Notes: generated by a model not told the origin, from the sequence alone. A DNA stretch of 64,000 nucleotides from Ceratodon purpureus (GCA_014871385.1 CM026425.1:8843243-8907242); one strand, 5' to 3'; positions 11,593 through 25,311 are shown, counted from the stretch's first letter. Translations and numbers: made by a program.

Positions 11593-13610
11593 AGAGTATA
11601 CCTAAGTTTCGATGCCCAAAAACTATACTTTGCAAACAAATTTGATGTATGGAGGATCATCAATTCCTTTATGTATGGAAGTAAGGTTTAAGCTTACAGA
11701 GTTTGAGCCTAATACGGGCTTGGAAAGGCAAAGAAATCCTTTGATTTTGTGAAAGGGGGTGTGCTGAAATTGCCTTATATTCTCCAAAATTAAAACTACT
11801 TATAAGGTAGTCTAAAAATGTTCAATTAGAAATCAGAAATGTAGATATATTGAAGTCAATGAGGAAAGAACCACCAAAAATTTCAATGCAATGGGAATAA
11901 ATCTCAAATTTCTAGAATTTTTTGAAGTGTAAATTGTATATTTTCTTTTTATTTCAAAGGGCAGTTTTGGTAAAAGAGGGTCCTGTAGATGGACCCTCTG
12001 CCACATCATAGATATTGGATGAAATTTATTAAGTTTGGATGGCAAATGAAGACTAGATGAAATGGTTTCTATAGATGAAAAATGGATTTGGATGAAAACT
12101 AAGCTCTAGATGATAATTGTAATTCGGAGGAAAAATTCAGCAACCTCTTTTTGATGGAAATGGTTAATTAAATGAAAAATTTCTATTGGATGAAAATTGT
12201 CATAAATGTGTATGCATGAAAAAATATTGGGCCCATTATTTTGCAAGACTTGCCCACCCTCTAAAAAATTTCTCTTTTCACTTTCTGCCCTATTGAAAGA
12301 CGCGCAACTTGGGCAGAAAATGGGAGATTTTGATTGGTTATTGGCTGCCTCGATTTAGGGCAGATTCTTCTAAAATTCATGACTTTTGCATCGTAACTCC
12401 AAATGCTTTTAAATTAGCGCCATTGGAAAGCTCCCGTTGAGAGCTAAATGGAGTAAAAATTCAGAAAAGTAATAAAATTCTGAAACCTTATAATTGCCTG
12501 CCCAGAAGTGTTGCGACCCGAATCGGGTCTCAAGAGCCTTTAGGGGTTAAGTAGAACTTCATTTAAACATAATGACAAGGGCAAGGATTTATTCTACCTC
12601 TTCCACCCTCAGCTTCAGCTCCAAGCAATGCTAGGTGGGGGAATTTAGACAACTCAATTTTTGTGTCTAACAACATAGCAAGTGTTGCAATCTCATTGTA
12701 ATGAATGGTGGAGAGTGACAACCAGTGCTTTTTTAGCATGAATAAATTAGCCAAATGGGGAAATAAGAACAGTGATTGGTTACATTTGATTTCAAAGTCC
12801 TAAATCACTGATTGATTGAAGCCAGAAGTTACACAACAGGTAACTTGGGTGGAGCCATCATTCCCCCAACAAGTTGGCCTTGTCACCCACTTTTAAGTCG
12901 TCCAGTTACATAATACTACATAATGCCCAAAATTGGTGGGCTAAAAAAAGGGACTGCCAAAGGAATTCTCTATAAAAAAATAAAATTAATGAAGCCAAAA
13001 ATTCGCTCCCAATGTATTCTTTGTAGCCACCCTAGTACCAAACCTAAAATCCTAAGATTTACATTGGTGATGATAGTCTTCTACCACAGTGGTTGGTGGC
13101 ATGTGATCTTGGAGGATCAGTTTGTCAAGTTTGTCTCTGCATGGATTTGCAGAAATCGTTTTGTGCCACTCCTGATAGTTGCTGAAAGCACATATTCTTT
13201 GTCATCATCCTGTTTATCAACCTAGAACAAGTTATGCAACACAATGCACACGGGACTCAGGTGCAACAGCAATATTGAGTTACTTGAAGCAAAGTTGCAT
13301 AAGTTAATCATTAGACTGCAACTGACTGATAAGGATTCTGGAACAATCTTCTGCACAATAGAGAAGTACTGTATCTTTCCTACAGGCCTGCGTATTTAAA
13401 AGGAACTACAAACAAGCTCCTGACTCCTGTGACTAGTACCCAATGCCCATCAATCTGATCAGACCCAGAGAGCTCACTAAGAAAGCCTGCATGTCTGTAC
13501 AGGCATAGGTCCATCCTCCTTCTTTACCTGCTCCCTCAGCAATTAAACCCCCATTGTAAGTATATAAAGCAGGAGCGCCTAAAATTGCCAATTTAATCCC
13601 TAAAGGATCC

Positions 13611-13699
13611 CTCAAAATTGTCATTTAAAGGACTAAGATTGTTTTACCTCAAAATTGTCATTTAAAGGACTAAGATTGTTTTACCTCAAAATTGTCATA
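13611..13699. repeat. 37-bp tandem repeat, 2.4 copies
   Basis: The unit starts CTCAAAATTGTCATTTAAAG. Copies are 13,611-13,647 and 13,648-13,684, with a partial third to about 13,699. It begins right after TTTAATCCCTAAAGG, which resembles a TTAA-family left end. Confidence 0.85.
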
Positions 13700-15689
13700 T
13701 AATGCCTCTTGGTATAGTAAACTAATTCATTAGACAACATGATTTATTTTTTTAATAAATTTAACCATAGGATCTTATAGTTAACATAGTAAAAGTCTCT
13801 TTCAAAAAATTTAGAGTTAGAATTAAAGCGGATTCCAAGATCCTAGCCCCTATACTTCAAGGACAAGTTTTTTCAATCCTTCCTAAAGCTGAAAATTCAA
13901 TTGTCTTCAATTTTCAAAAAAATATGGCTTTGTGTTCTCAATTGAAGAACTTCGGATTGTTATAGGTGAAAGACTTGAGGACCCACCAAAATAAAATTGA
14001 AAAGAAAAAACCTCAATATTCACCTTTTTAAAATTATAAAGTGAATGGAGGTATAAAATAATATTAAAATCTAAATCACTGATTATGTTGACATCAAACA
14101 CAATAATTTTAATTCCAATAGTAAAAATGTTGTTGAAATCAATTGTAATATTTTGTTTCTTATTTTTTGAATTTTTTTAAAATTGAGTTCAAGATGAGGC
14201 TTCAAAGTTTATTTTTCTTAAGTTTTTTTGCAAGTATCTACAAAACATCGATCTTTGTATCATTTTTTTTTACTTTTCAAAATGGAATGAATAAAAGCTT
14301 CCTATATTCATGAAAACATACATTATATGTTCTTATTTTTATATTTGTTTTGAAAAAGTGACTTTAGAAAAAAAAAATTAAGCCTTGCCTTGTTACCCTG
14401 ATTTGGGTTTAAATCTTTAAAACCTCATAACTCTTCTAATATTTTTTAGAATTTGATGGTAATTATTTTGTCTAAAAGGTCTTACAAATAACTATCTTCA
14501 CGAAAACTTTCAAAGAAAAAGATTTTTTTTTTTTTGCAATTATAGGTATTTGTCTAAAATCCACAAAGGACCTTTTTGGTCATCTTAGTTCTTTAGGCGT
14601 TAAATTGGTGAGAGTATTTATGATGTTGAAATGAGGAAAATAAAGCAGTGATTATGTAGAAAAAGTTGCAAGTAGTTTGATTAAAGTGGAATGAATTGAT
14701 TCCATGGCAAATTGAGTGAGTTATAAGGGTTTTGTAGAGAATTGTATAAGATTTATGAAATTGCTAGTAGGGTCAGCTAATTTTGTGCACAAAATTCATT
14801 GATGGAGAATGGCATTCACCTATAAGTAATATACAAGTTCAAGAAAGTGGCATGATATTTGTAATGGTTGTTGTAGTCTATGGATAATGGAGCTGCATGG
14901 AAGTATAGTCGATACTATGAGGGTGATAAAATAAATGGTGCTTAAGGCACCAAAATTGCGAAGAACGACAATTATTAGGTTGCCCATTTGAAGCATTTTC
15001 ACACCTTCTCATTACTCTTCGAGTCTCTTTTCATACCTCTCTTTGGGCTTTGCAGCTTCATTTGGTACTCTGATTTTCTCTTACTCATGTTTTTTTCCGA
15101 CTTGCTAGCCTCAAATTTTGCAATCTCAGCAGCTTCTGTACTCGTAGCTCAATACGTAGCAATTTGCTAAAGATCCTGGACGTGGTTGTCATTCGTTAGG
15201 TTGATAGACTTGGAGTAGTCAACATAAGTTTCACCACGCCTCTTCTTCCACGACCTCGTAGCCATGGTGGGGAGGTGCAACACGTTGCATGCTCCCTTGT
15301 CTATGCTTTTGGCTAGATACTATCTCGCCTTCGCAAGCGAGAGGAGCTTTTGGCTCATAGTCACTGCCACAGTCAATGTCCACGTTGGATTTGAGCAGTC
15401 TTTGATGTAAGAGAATGGATATTCTGTAAAATCTTCTAGCACGTCGTTGTACCTTCTCACTTCCTTATCTAGCGTGTGTATGGTGTCCGCAAACACTTCC
15501 AAGAGTCCATATTTTGAGTCCAAGGCATTTGGATTCAACAAGTAGATTCCAGTGGATGTAAGGTTGCTTTGGATGTTTTTTTCTATTAATGCTTTCTTGA
15601 GTACGTTAGAAACTCAACCTACAAGAATATCATTTGCCTATAGTCCAAATATCTCTACATATGCAGAATGCATGTATGAAAGTTTTGAA

Positions 15690-16560
15690 GCACCTTACGT
15701 TTAGAGGCTATAGAGCGTCGAAAGTATGTGAGGGGAGTGTGAGCATGTCCATACCCAACCTTCTTGCTTTTTCAATCGCATCTATAGTGACATGAAAGTT
15801 GTATCTCTCTAGTATTTGAAGATGACAATTTGATGGACCAGGTGACAACTCCTCCCCTTTTTCTCAAGTTGATTCATGAAGTTATCTCGCCATCTCCAAA
15901 ACAGGTACCCCATCATCCATGCATTTTCTTGCATCCCAAATTTGGCCTCTTCTTTACCCCTTGCAATGTGTGCTCTTTGAACACGTTTGTCTTTGAAAGA
16001 CATAGTAATTAGAGATGTGATCTCATGTTGTGTTGATGCATGATAGTACCGTCATGTACTCTCGCTTGTTAGGTGTAATGATGTGCACGTTGCGCGTTAC
16101 AGTTCTTGCAAATACCTTTCTCCCACCACTTTGGTCTACTTGCACCTCATATTTTTCTACATTTGAGATGTGGTCAAGTGATTAGTTCCACTTTGCGTAG
16201 AGCTCCTCCACGTTCTGGTATAGAGTCACTATATTTTTTGGGCATAGTGGATATGTAGAGATGTTTAACGATGCCTCGTCAAGCTGCTGCGTGCTTTACA
16301 ACGTAATATCCACGTATCGTTTTTTAAACCAATAGGCGCAGCCATAGACCAAGATGCCCTTGTTCAATGGATTTGGTTTCTCTTCTATAGTGCTCCCCAA
16401 TTTGGTTTTTGATTGCATCAATGTTGGTGGAAATTTGTGAGTTGCCATATCCTGAATGTACTTCACTAATGAGTTGACATTGTCACTTGGTGTCGTGATA
16501 AATTACCTAATTTGCTTCCGTGTCAACGTCCTACCATAGGCATGCCCTCTAAAAGTGATG
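15690..16560 (-). pseudogene. Decayed pogo/Tigger-like transposase with DDE_1-type C-terminal block
   Basis: On the minus strand the blocks appear in order. First come an N-terminal HTH-like segment (SLVKYIQDMATHKFPPTLMQ) and a CENP-B-like segment (NPLNKG, then YWFKKRYVDITL). Next are NIVTLYQNVEELYAKWN and HISNVEKYEVQV, then KVFARTVTRNVH and EYMTVLSCINTT. After a frame change comes AWMMGYLFWRWRDNFMNQL, and finally NCHLQILERYNFHVTIDAIE with RLGMDMLTLPSHTFDAL-stop-PL. The last block corresponds to the DDE_1 motif that in active members reads close to LPSHTSHALQPLD. Several stops and at least one frameshift are present; the stop after DAL replaces an expected Gln, consistent with CAG to TAG change. 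It is a more complete relic than the one at 10 kb and clearly from the same superfamily. Confidence 0.75.
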
Positions 16561-17567
16561 CAAGGAATTTCATAGTAATCCGCTCCAGTTGATATAGATC
16601 CATCCTGGTAAAGTGCCTACATTGCCAAGTCTAGCTACTACAAAGTCTAGTTTCCATTTTTCAAAAGTCTACGGCATTTTGGCTTCTCACTAGACTCACG
16701 GGGTGCTTGCAATTCTTCCGGAGGCCATATTGTCTTTCCAATGGTAGTATTGGCATACAGGCGCGCCTTTGGCTGAGGCTCATCATACCCTTGACTACCG
16801 TTGATAGCCACATATCCTCTTGATGTGGTTGCGCATTGCCTCTTCCATGCCTCTCGGTATCTTCCCTCTTTGCTCAACGTTGAAACAACACTCCATCCGC
16901 TTCCATTTCTCTTCCACCAAGTGCACCTTAATGTGGAAATACTTGCCCTCTGATTTGAAACAAGTGCAAGGACAATGACAAATCAAAGATATTAGCAGAT
17001 GAGAGCAGAGCTTATGTGTATGGCATGCGGATTCATCAAACTAGAGCATACGAGTGGCTCACCGAGCACTTACGGAGTTGATGAGGAATTAAGTACAGTG
17101 CACAACGACCTTGATGTTGTCTATAAGTGATAAAAAAAGCATTTAAGGTTCTCAATGCAAACACAATTGCCGCAAATGGGTCGCTCAAACATGTAGTTGA
17201 TAATACTTCAATTTCTTGCATTGTACTCTCTTGCACGTTGGACATCAGTTATCTACACCCGTAGCTGCACTCTACACTCCCTCACCGTCACTCATGCATG
17301 TCGTTGCATGCAGCCTACGACTTTCTCTTAATTTAGAATAGTCATCAGAACATTGGTGAAGTTAGCAGTGGTATTGAAGCATGCTTGCTCCGAGTACGTC
17401 ACTTTGCAAGTTGAATTACTAAGATCATAAAGAGCTGAAATCACCTTTATGAGTGTTGTAGTAAATGAGCATTAGCATTTTTGTGGTTTTTCCATTTCCA
17501 AAAAAAATAAATTATAAATTTAAATTAAATTTAAATTTTTTATATAAAAACTTTGAGTGCTTTTACC
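16561..17567 (-). other. Degenerate coding-like sequence, identity unknown
   Basis: Minus-strand open stretches at 16,877-16,647, 16,986-16,795 and 17,245-17,036 have amino-acid compositions that look protein-derived (for example KRMECCFNVEQRGKIPRGM). They are short, in different frames and interrupted. They may be the N-terminal extension of the adjacent transposase relic or another decayed element. I recognise no domain. Confidence 0.35.
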
Positions 17568-17974
17568 TTAACCCCTAAAGGGCCCTGAGGTTGGAATATG
17601 GTTCGGCTAGGATTGTAACATGAATTGAGGCACCTTGCAATGCATATTAGTATATTACTTGAAACAACCAAAAAGCAAAAGAATGGCCCAAAGATGAGGA
17701 AAATTGTAAAACCTTCCAAAAAAAATTGGAATCACTGTGTGTATTCTATGGAGTCTTTTGTGCCCATTTATACGTATTTGTAGCATATACAGGCGGTGGT
17801 AGAGTTGCTCTAAATTACTCCAAAAATTCTGGAAAAAATATATACCATTTATAGTACTGACATTGACTTCCACAAAAAAATTCAATATCACAACATCATT
17901 TTCCAGTCTTCAATGCATAAATACATGTGTAAATCCCTGCAGCAACTACGTATACATATCCTTTTAGGGGTTAA
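17568..17974. mobile_element. TTAA-flanked non-autonomous DNA element A (407 bp)
   Basis: The left end reads TTAA then CCCCTAAAGGG; the right end reads CCTTTTAGGGG then TTAA. The terminal inverted repeat is about 10-12 bp (CCCCTAAAaGG). TTAA is present on both sides, while the next outer bases differ (C on the left, G on the right). No transposase frame lies inside. The structure matches short non-autonomous elements of TTAA-targeting superfamilies (piggyBac-like or Sola3-like). Confidence 0.6.
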
Positions 17975-20900
17975 GCTCTTAGAGTGGTAGTCCAATCGTC
18001 AATCATAGACCCTTATATATACATAGTAGAGATTTAAACTTGCAATCTCAAACACATTACATTAGCTATGAGAAATATCCATTCACCATACATTAAAGAA
18101 ACACCACCTTAAATCAACCAAGTAATACATGCTCTTAATTAGAGTCAAAATATTGTACTTGAACAGTAAGTTTGTTCATAAATAATTCTAAAATAAGAAA
18201 TTTAAAGAATCTAAGGATAAAAAAATATTTATCATGAATTATTTTTGGAGATATTTGTCTATTTCATAGTGGCTGTTCATTAGTATAGATTGAACAAAAA
18301 ACTCTTTGTGTGTGTGTGGTTTTTTTTGGGAAGGGGGAAGGGGGGACGGGTAATATTTTGTCTAAACAATATTTTGGAATTTGATAAGTTCTAGTTGGTG
18401 TATCCATTTGATACAAAACAGAAACACCACACCCTATTCTCTAAGCCCTTTCCACTAATACCAAGGTTACACATGAAATTTGCGGTTTGAACTGCACAAG
18501 TGTAACTTACAAACATTCAAATCTTCTCCTTACTACAAGATGCTGCACTGATTCATTTGTTTTCATGTGGCCAGTACCACTCAAGTATCCATATGGTAAG
18601 TTAGTCTTTATGGGATGGGTGGATAAGTGTCTTCTTGCCAATGCCATGCAGATATGAAGAAGAATGTGAAGAAGAATAAGGTTCCAGTGTGATGATTCAG
18701 GGTGAACAGCAGGCACCATGCAGACCCACTGCCTCAGGAACCTTCCATAATGAAATCTCAGGCTTCTATATCATTATTGTGGAATTCAGCCTCAGACACT
18801 TTCACATGAATAGGCCAGGTTTCTTTAGATTTTCATTGCTTTCAATGCTATCATCAGAATTTCCAAATGGTTGTGACCGTGTCTCTTTATTTCTCTCTAA
18901 TGAGTGTGGTTAGGAATCTCAGATGCCAGCCTGCCAGGCTTGGGTCCAACATTTTAGCCCTCGTATTTTGGGCTCCCTTTGGGTTATTTTTGGTCTTTTA
19001 CCAGATTTAGGGAGTACTATCCCAAAATTATCCCATCGATGCCCCCATGAGATCAAGTAGGGCCCCACTCAAATATAATAATAGTAGGGGCAGGGATTTT
19101 CCCCACCGCTCCCGCCCCCTCCCGAGCCTGGACTCAAAGCCTTCCTCAATGGGGAGGATTTTGACAACGCCATTTTTATTGTAATTTTGGATTGATTCCT
19201 GCTCAAAATTGGAGGGAATTATTTTACAGGAAGGACCAAACTTCTTTAAAAGACTATGATTTATCAAAATTTTATTTTAAAATAGTCTGTTGTCCCCATG
19301 CAAATGATGTATGCAGCCAATGTACATTTGCATTGGCTCCCATGCTATATTTTGATGAGTGTGTGAGGAGAAGACAATGGCGTGAAGCAAACAGATATGC
19401 TTTGAGTGCAGTCAATCATGCAGATAAATTCATCCCTGTCATCTTTTGTACCATGGCAAACACTCAAAAGCCTTGGTCCTCAAGGAATGCCCCTGCACTC
19501 ACCTTGGTGTAGCACCTGTAGTACCTTACAATTGCATAGTGCGGTAAAGAATCCCAGACTCGTCTTTGTCACATTTTTCAACTCTATATAAGTTAATACT
19601 TTCCAAGATCTTTGCTTGAGAAATGAGCAGTGTTAACAGTGCATACAGTTACTGGTAGTATACCACAAAAGGAATGCCAATTTCTGTCCAAGATCCAGTC
19701 CACTATCTTTCCCTCCTAAGTTTGAAATTCCACAACATCACTAAGTTATACACATCAAACCTCAACTTCTCCTCTTCCTGAGAAAATGACATTAGATGTT
19801 ACTGTGGACTAGAGGTGTGCATGGCATCCACAATCACAGTCCCCACATGAGCAAAATCCAGGAGCCATTTCTGGGTTGAAGCTCAGCATCTCTAATTTTT
19901 CAAATGCTGCTTCCTCAGTTGGATCTATGTGAGCTTTTGACAGAACAAGTGAAATTGAGGTACGCCCAATTTAGTACGGTTGGATTCTCTTGTAAGAACT
20001 CCATTTGTGCAAAATTGGCACCCATGTGGAAACACCTCTTGAAAAGTGAGTTTCATGGAAAGTTAGTCTGGGCACTAAAGGGTTAAGAAAAATAAGTGTT
20101 TACTTAGCGGATTGAAGCTCAACATCTCTAATAAACCTCTCTCTATTGAACTCCATTTCAAATTTTTAATGTTTTTTTTTTTTTTTCCTTTTGAAAACTT
20201 GAACGTCACTAGCAACTTCAATACCTTGATTAAACAATTTTCTATACCACCCTCTCATGATTATTCATTTCTTCAAAGAATTTCAAAGTCCACACATGAG
20301 GTTTGCATACATTTTTTGTAATAAATGTATTCGTCAAAATATGAAAAGAGTTGGTACATTGATCAAGATTGGAATATATACACTAATGGAACATAATCAA
20401 GAGAACACAATTCAACCAAAAATTGAATGTTGGAAATGCAAATAGTAGAGAATTGGCCATGAAGAATTGAAACTTCATTTTTGGATTCTTTGCAGGCATG
20501 AATTATCGGCAAGGAATCTGGCATTCAATAACTCTCTATCCTATCTTCATCACTATCAGGCTATGGTCCTTGTTATAACAAACATTCATCAATTTCCTGA
20601 TTTTCTAACTGCGAACTTCCTTACAAATAATTTAATGCCTATTACGAGACTCACTTCAAATCAATAACTCAAATATTTAAGGCAATCAAAGGTATATTAC
20701 ATCCCTGAGCCAACCATTTCATCAAATTGACAATAGCTTTCTCCTTCTTCTTAGGCTATGGTCCTACAAAGTATCAAGTATCTACTCATATTATCAGACT
20801 ATAGCCTTCTCTCACATATAAGACTATAGCCAAATAACAAAAGTTAGTTGAAACTTAGAAGTATATATTCATAAACTCAAAATAAGTATACATATGGAAG

Positions 20901-22434
20901 TAGAATGAGAATGCTATAATGATTGTGGCTGGAAAAGAAGATAATAGCCTCCCTTGAGTAGTCTTCATAATCTCTTACTAATATGTCTTTTAATTCAAAA
21001 TGAATTCATTGGTAACTACTAACGGCTCAACCACCTTCAACTACCTTTTTTCCCCCGGTCTAACCGTGTAACCCTATTTCCATTTTGACCAACTAATTCC
21101 TTACTTTGTGAAGACTATAATTCTTTTAATCCGATTTCCACCTAATCTGAATGGATCAAAAATGAAAATGAACATAGTGGTTCAAACTTTTAATACTACA
21201 CCCCTATATTTTCATTTTTGAGCGTCTATTGTAGAATTCAAATACATACTATAATTTTCCAATTCCACTGTTGGATGAATTTTTCATCTTACCACTTTGA
21301 GTGCTTTCAAGTTGAGAATAGAATTGTACAATTACTTTCTAATGAATCCATTCTATTTTCAGTAGTATCAATGATGGTGGAAGAATTTGCTGAAATCCAA
21401 TGTTCCCGCTACAGTACATCCAGTACTAAAGGGTTCGGAACTTATCCTATAGAATCCCCCCGCGATAAACCTCACCCTTGTCTTAATGACGAAGGCCCCT
21501 CAACCAGGGCTCCTATTGGAGTGGGCAAAAAATCCCCTATAATTTCCTTGTTAATGAAAAATGAAAAATTAAAAAAATTAAAAAATTAAAAATATATATA
21601 AGCTAACTAAAAATAAATTAATGGATCTCCATAGACAAATTCAGGGTCCCAAATTCCATTAAAATTATAAAATTTACTTAAATGGCAGCAGAACCCCTAA
21701 TAATATAATCAGGGAGGGGAAGAGGGGGAGGGAAAGAGAGGGAGGAAGAAGAGGGGAGGGCCCGCCTTGTCATTATCTCCTAAAATTCCAAGCCCGTTTC
21801 TGCCAATTTTCACTTCTAAAATGCTGAAAATTTCAGAAAAAATCCCTATTTTTAAATTTTTTTAATGCTAAAACTTCAACCCCATAAAGATTACAATTTA
21901 TCATTTTCACTAAAAAAATCTTGTCAAAAATATTAAAATCCTATCTGTGGTAGCTTGCCAAAGTTCCTCCAACCCACTTTGGGTTTTGTGGTATATTAGA
22001 GGTTAAGACGAGGGCGAGGTTTATTGTCCTGGGTAGACTACAGTTACAAAAATTCACTTCCAACCTTGGTGATATGTGATATTACTCTGCTAAATGAATA
22101 ATCATGAACATGGATACATATTGGACAAGCAAATGTTTCAATCATCAAAAGCCACCTGAGTTCATCTTTCTTTGAATAAAGTCTGCAATTTTAAAAGTTC
22201 AGCCACTACGAAATTTGGTATTGTACCAAATATTTGTCAGTACACGAAAATCAGTCTATGGAGTATGCCTGCAAGTGCCATATACATCCACAAATACTGT
22301 TACATGAATGTTTGGATTCACAGAATGGAGAGAAGTATACAGTGACAAACAGAGACACCCCTTACTAAGGTAGGATGTCCTAAAACCACCACCTCCCCCA
22401 ATTACGACATGTAGATTTTTCTTGGGGCTACCAC
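17975..22434. other. Gene-poor AT-rich region
   Basis: No supported gene. There is a G-rich stretch near 18,330-18,350, GC-rich C runs near 19,100, and T runs. A diverged inverted repeat pairs ATAAACCTCACCC (about 21,466) with GGGCGAGGTTTAT (about 22,010), which may be another small element. The open frames at 19,192-19,512 and 21,218-21,589 (+) show no recognisable domain. Confidence 0.4.
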
Positions 22435-22772
22435 AGTTGAGACCCAAAACCACCAATTTCACTATTTAAGAAGATTAATGGTAGGCCAAGCATTGCAAAG
22501 AAATAGTTGGTGGTTTTGGGTATCATTATGAGTGAAAGTTAGTACCATATGGTGTGAACATGGGGAAACCTAAAGGTTTGATTTGGGTCACATGTTACTT
22601 TTCATTTTGGAATTTTGTATAAAATTAACAAATGCAAATTTGATGATACAAATTTTTGCAATCCTCATCAAAACCTATATCAAATTTGGTCATATATATA
22701 TATTTTTTTAAATTATCACTGCCAAAAATAGACCAAATTGCATAATTTGGTGGTTTTAGGACAATCAACCTT
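22435..22772. mobile_element. Possible MITE related to the element at 23.4 kb
   Basis: The left end AGTTGAGACCCAAAACCACC (22,435) pairs with the right end GGTGGTTTTAGGACAATC (22,750), followed by AACCTT. The ends resemble the inverted repeats of the 400-bp element at 23,419. The boundaries are imperfect and no target duplication is clear. Confidence 0.4.
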
Positions 22773-23418
22773 AAAAGTCCAATAAAGTTGATCAAATTCA
22801 TTTATGGAAAAAGATTTCATATCTAGCTTTGTATTCCTTCTTCAACAACATGAGACCAATGTCTTCTTCAACATCCCTTTTGTGCCTTTAAAGTAGAGAT
22901 AACCATAACCGATAACTTAAGCATTTCATCATAGAAGAGCTTGGATTAGTGGGAAGGAGATATTTTCTATTGGAAGGGAAATAAGGTTCATGAAGAAGGA
23001 GCATTTTTTCAAAATTATATATATATATATTAAAATTACTCCAAATTTTTTGTTCAAAAGTTGGTCAAATCCCATAACTAATATATAGCTTCACCCATCA
23101 CTGACAACAACAAGAGTAGTGAACAAACATGAGACTATTTAATTCCGTAACAGTTCAGACGCGTTCTATTGGGGGACGCATCATGCATACCTTGGATATA
23201 AATACCAGCTTTTGGTAAACCAATGTGCAATATCCAAAAAAATTACCTATTGGGATGGGGTCGTTATTGGTTGTGGGTGTCTATACCTTAGTTGCTTCAG
23301 ACTCCATTTGCTCCATCTTGCCGTATGAACATGATGAATTTTTTTCTCTTTCTTTCCTTTTTTTTTGGAATAAAATTACTCAAATGGAGAGAATTCATTG
23401 CTTGGAGGCATCCACATA

Positions 23419-23818
23419 AGGTTGAAGCACCTAAAACCAACCAGGTCCCCAAAACCGATCACTAGACTTCTCCAATTCCGACAAGTTTTCAGATTTAAAA
23501 TCTTGGGAGATCTAGAAGAAAGTATGAAGCATGATTGGTAGAAAGGGAATCATATGAGAATATTTTGGTGGTAGTAGAGTGATCAAGTTTTGGTGTCATG
23601 GTGGTCGGTTTTAGGGAAACCTACATGTTGGTTGTGTGTAAAAGTAAAAATGTTCATTAGAAAATATGTATCAATTCAGAAAATGCTTCAAAAATTTCCA
23701 AAAAATTGGCATTCTTCATGATTTCTATTTCCCCTTCCATGAAAAATAACCATTCAGAATTTCTCCCGAGGGATCATTGCGAACTCTCTTATTTGATCGG
23801 TTTTGGGTGCCTCAACCT
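23419..23818. mobile_element. 400-bp MITE with 24-bp inverted repeats and TA flanks
   Basis: The left end AGGTTGAAGCACCTAAAACC and the inverted right end AGGTTGAGGCACCCAAAACC match at about 20 of 24 positions. TA lies directly outside each end (23,417-23,418 and 23,819-23,820), as expected for Tc1/mariner/pogo-type insertion. There is no internal coding frame of note. Confidence 0.62.
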
Positions 23819-23820
23819 TA

Positions 23821-25311
23821 GACAAAGGGCAAATACCTGTTGTGGAACCCAATGATGATGATTTTTCTCACCTTATCTGTAGACTCTCAAACATCATTCA
23901 TGCTAGCAATAGATTATGAAGTAATAATAAATTACTGAATAGTAAGCTATACTGCACTTGGATTTCAACACGTTTCTATTGCTGAGGCAGCTTCCTTTAT
24001 TTCCAGCTGTGATTTTTCTCAGTCTATGTGTTCAATGCTTGTGACTCCATCACATGCAACTCTTAGAGCTCCTCCTCTATCAGAGTTGGGGTTAAGACTC
24101 TACTGTGAGGACCCTGGAAAAATTGAAACTTGGCTTCAAAACCTTTGAAGTCATGAGTCAGCTGATTGTGTACAATGCTGCTTCTGGTTTAATAAATCTG
24201 GGTCTCTTACTGGTGAGGAGTTGTGCTTCTCTTTAGGAAATTGTGAAAGATTGCTTTATTTTTTTATTTTATTTTTGAAGCAAAAAAAGGAAGATTGCTT
24301 TTAGTTGCATTGAGAGAAAACCGAACACCAAAGTCAAGCCAGTGTAAGCAATTGAAGTTGAGGTGCACTAGCTAGTGTAAGTGACCACTGACTACAGTAG
24401 CATAGTAAGTGACTACAGTGTTAGTGCTAAACAAAATGATGAGTCTTGACTGTCACTACAGTCAGCTTGATTTCACTTGACTAATTGCATGTCTGGCAAA
24501 ATGCCAGGAATTGTCCCTATAACCAGCTCAATTCATAGCCTTGTAGCTATGGAACTAGCTCTAAGGCTCCTATTAGAGATGAAATATAGTTCTGGTGTGT
24601 GTGACTATCTCAAAGATTTTTCCACCAAACAGAGGACAATTTATATGGATTTTAGGGCTCAACAATTATAATCTGCTGAGAAAACAACAGCTAATGGGAA
24701 TCAACAGCTGTGGAATATTTCCATAAGGAGCTAGCCAAGCATATCCTTCAGGGTGCTATACTGCCATAAACCTAGAAAGAATGGCAGTAAACCTAGAAAA
24801 TTTCACTCAAACTGCAATGAATTCTCTTTTATTGCTTCAAAAAAAAAAAAAAAAAAAAAAAAATTCACTCAAACATTCTATCACAACTAATCTCGAGTAC
24901 ACCAGGATTGGTCATTGAAAGACTACATTGACAATTGAAGCAGAGTTTTGTAGTGGATCATTCGCATACAAAATTGTAGAATGTTCAGATCAATCAACTA
25001 ATACCGAATCTGCACTCGTATTGTCTGTCAATAATACAAATGGGAAATTATATCGAACATTGTGTTAGGCCACATCAAAGGCCCCTTACCAAGACATTCA
25101 TGACTCTACAGTTATAAGATTGCTCTGCCCACAAGCCTGAATAAACTACAACTTGAATCCATTTTTCCGCACGTCTCATAGTGCACAGTACTTCGAATTC
25201 CAGTACTACTACCTTCCGTGAGTGTCCAATGGTATGGCAGAGTAGATCATAAATGTTGCCCTTTCAAGAGGGTACTGTTCCAAGAGCCTCCCTGCAATGC
25301 AATGAATTTGG
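23821..25311. other. Intergenic, 3' side of the EPFL-like gene
   Basis: No gene is supported. Most is AT-rich unique sequence. A small poly(A)-tailed insertion lies at 24,802-24,874. The last part is presumably the 3' UTR and flank of the minus-strand EPFL-like gene. Confidence 0.4.
24802..24874 (+). repeat. Tiny poly(A)-tailed insertion with 11-bp target duplication
   Basis: TTCACTCAAAC occurs at 24,802-24,812 and again at 24,864-24,874. Between them is a 51-bp insert ending in about 25 A residues (24,839-24,863). A direct duplication flanking a 3' A tail is the mark of target-primed reverse transcription, so this looks like a severely 5'-truncated retrocopy of a LINE, SINE or mRNA end. Confidence 0.7.

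Larger units (their letters stand above)
10796..15689. other. Repeat-rich AT-rich stretch without genes
   Basis: No intact gene. It contains a copy of the dispersed GTAGGATCTTGTA repeat (11,471-11,592), an isolated right end of the TTAA family (CCTTTAGGGGTTAA near 12,537-12,550), the 37-bp tandem repeat at 13,611, and many short A or T runs. The open frame at 15,541-15,320 (-), 73 codons, looks protein-like in composition and may belong to the transposase relic that follows, but I cannot place it. Confidence 0.45.
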
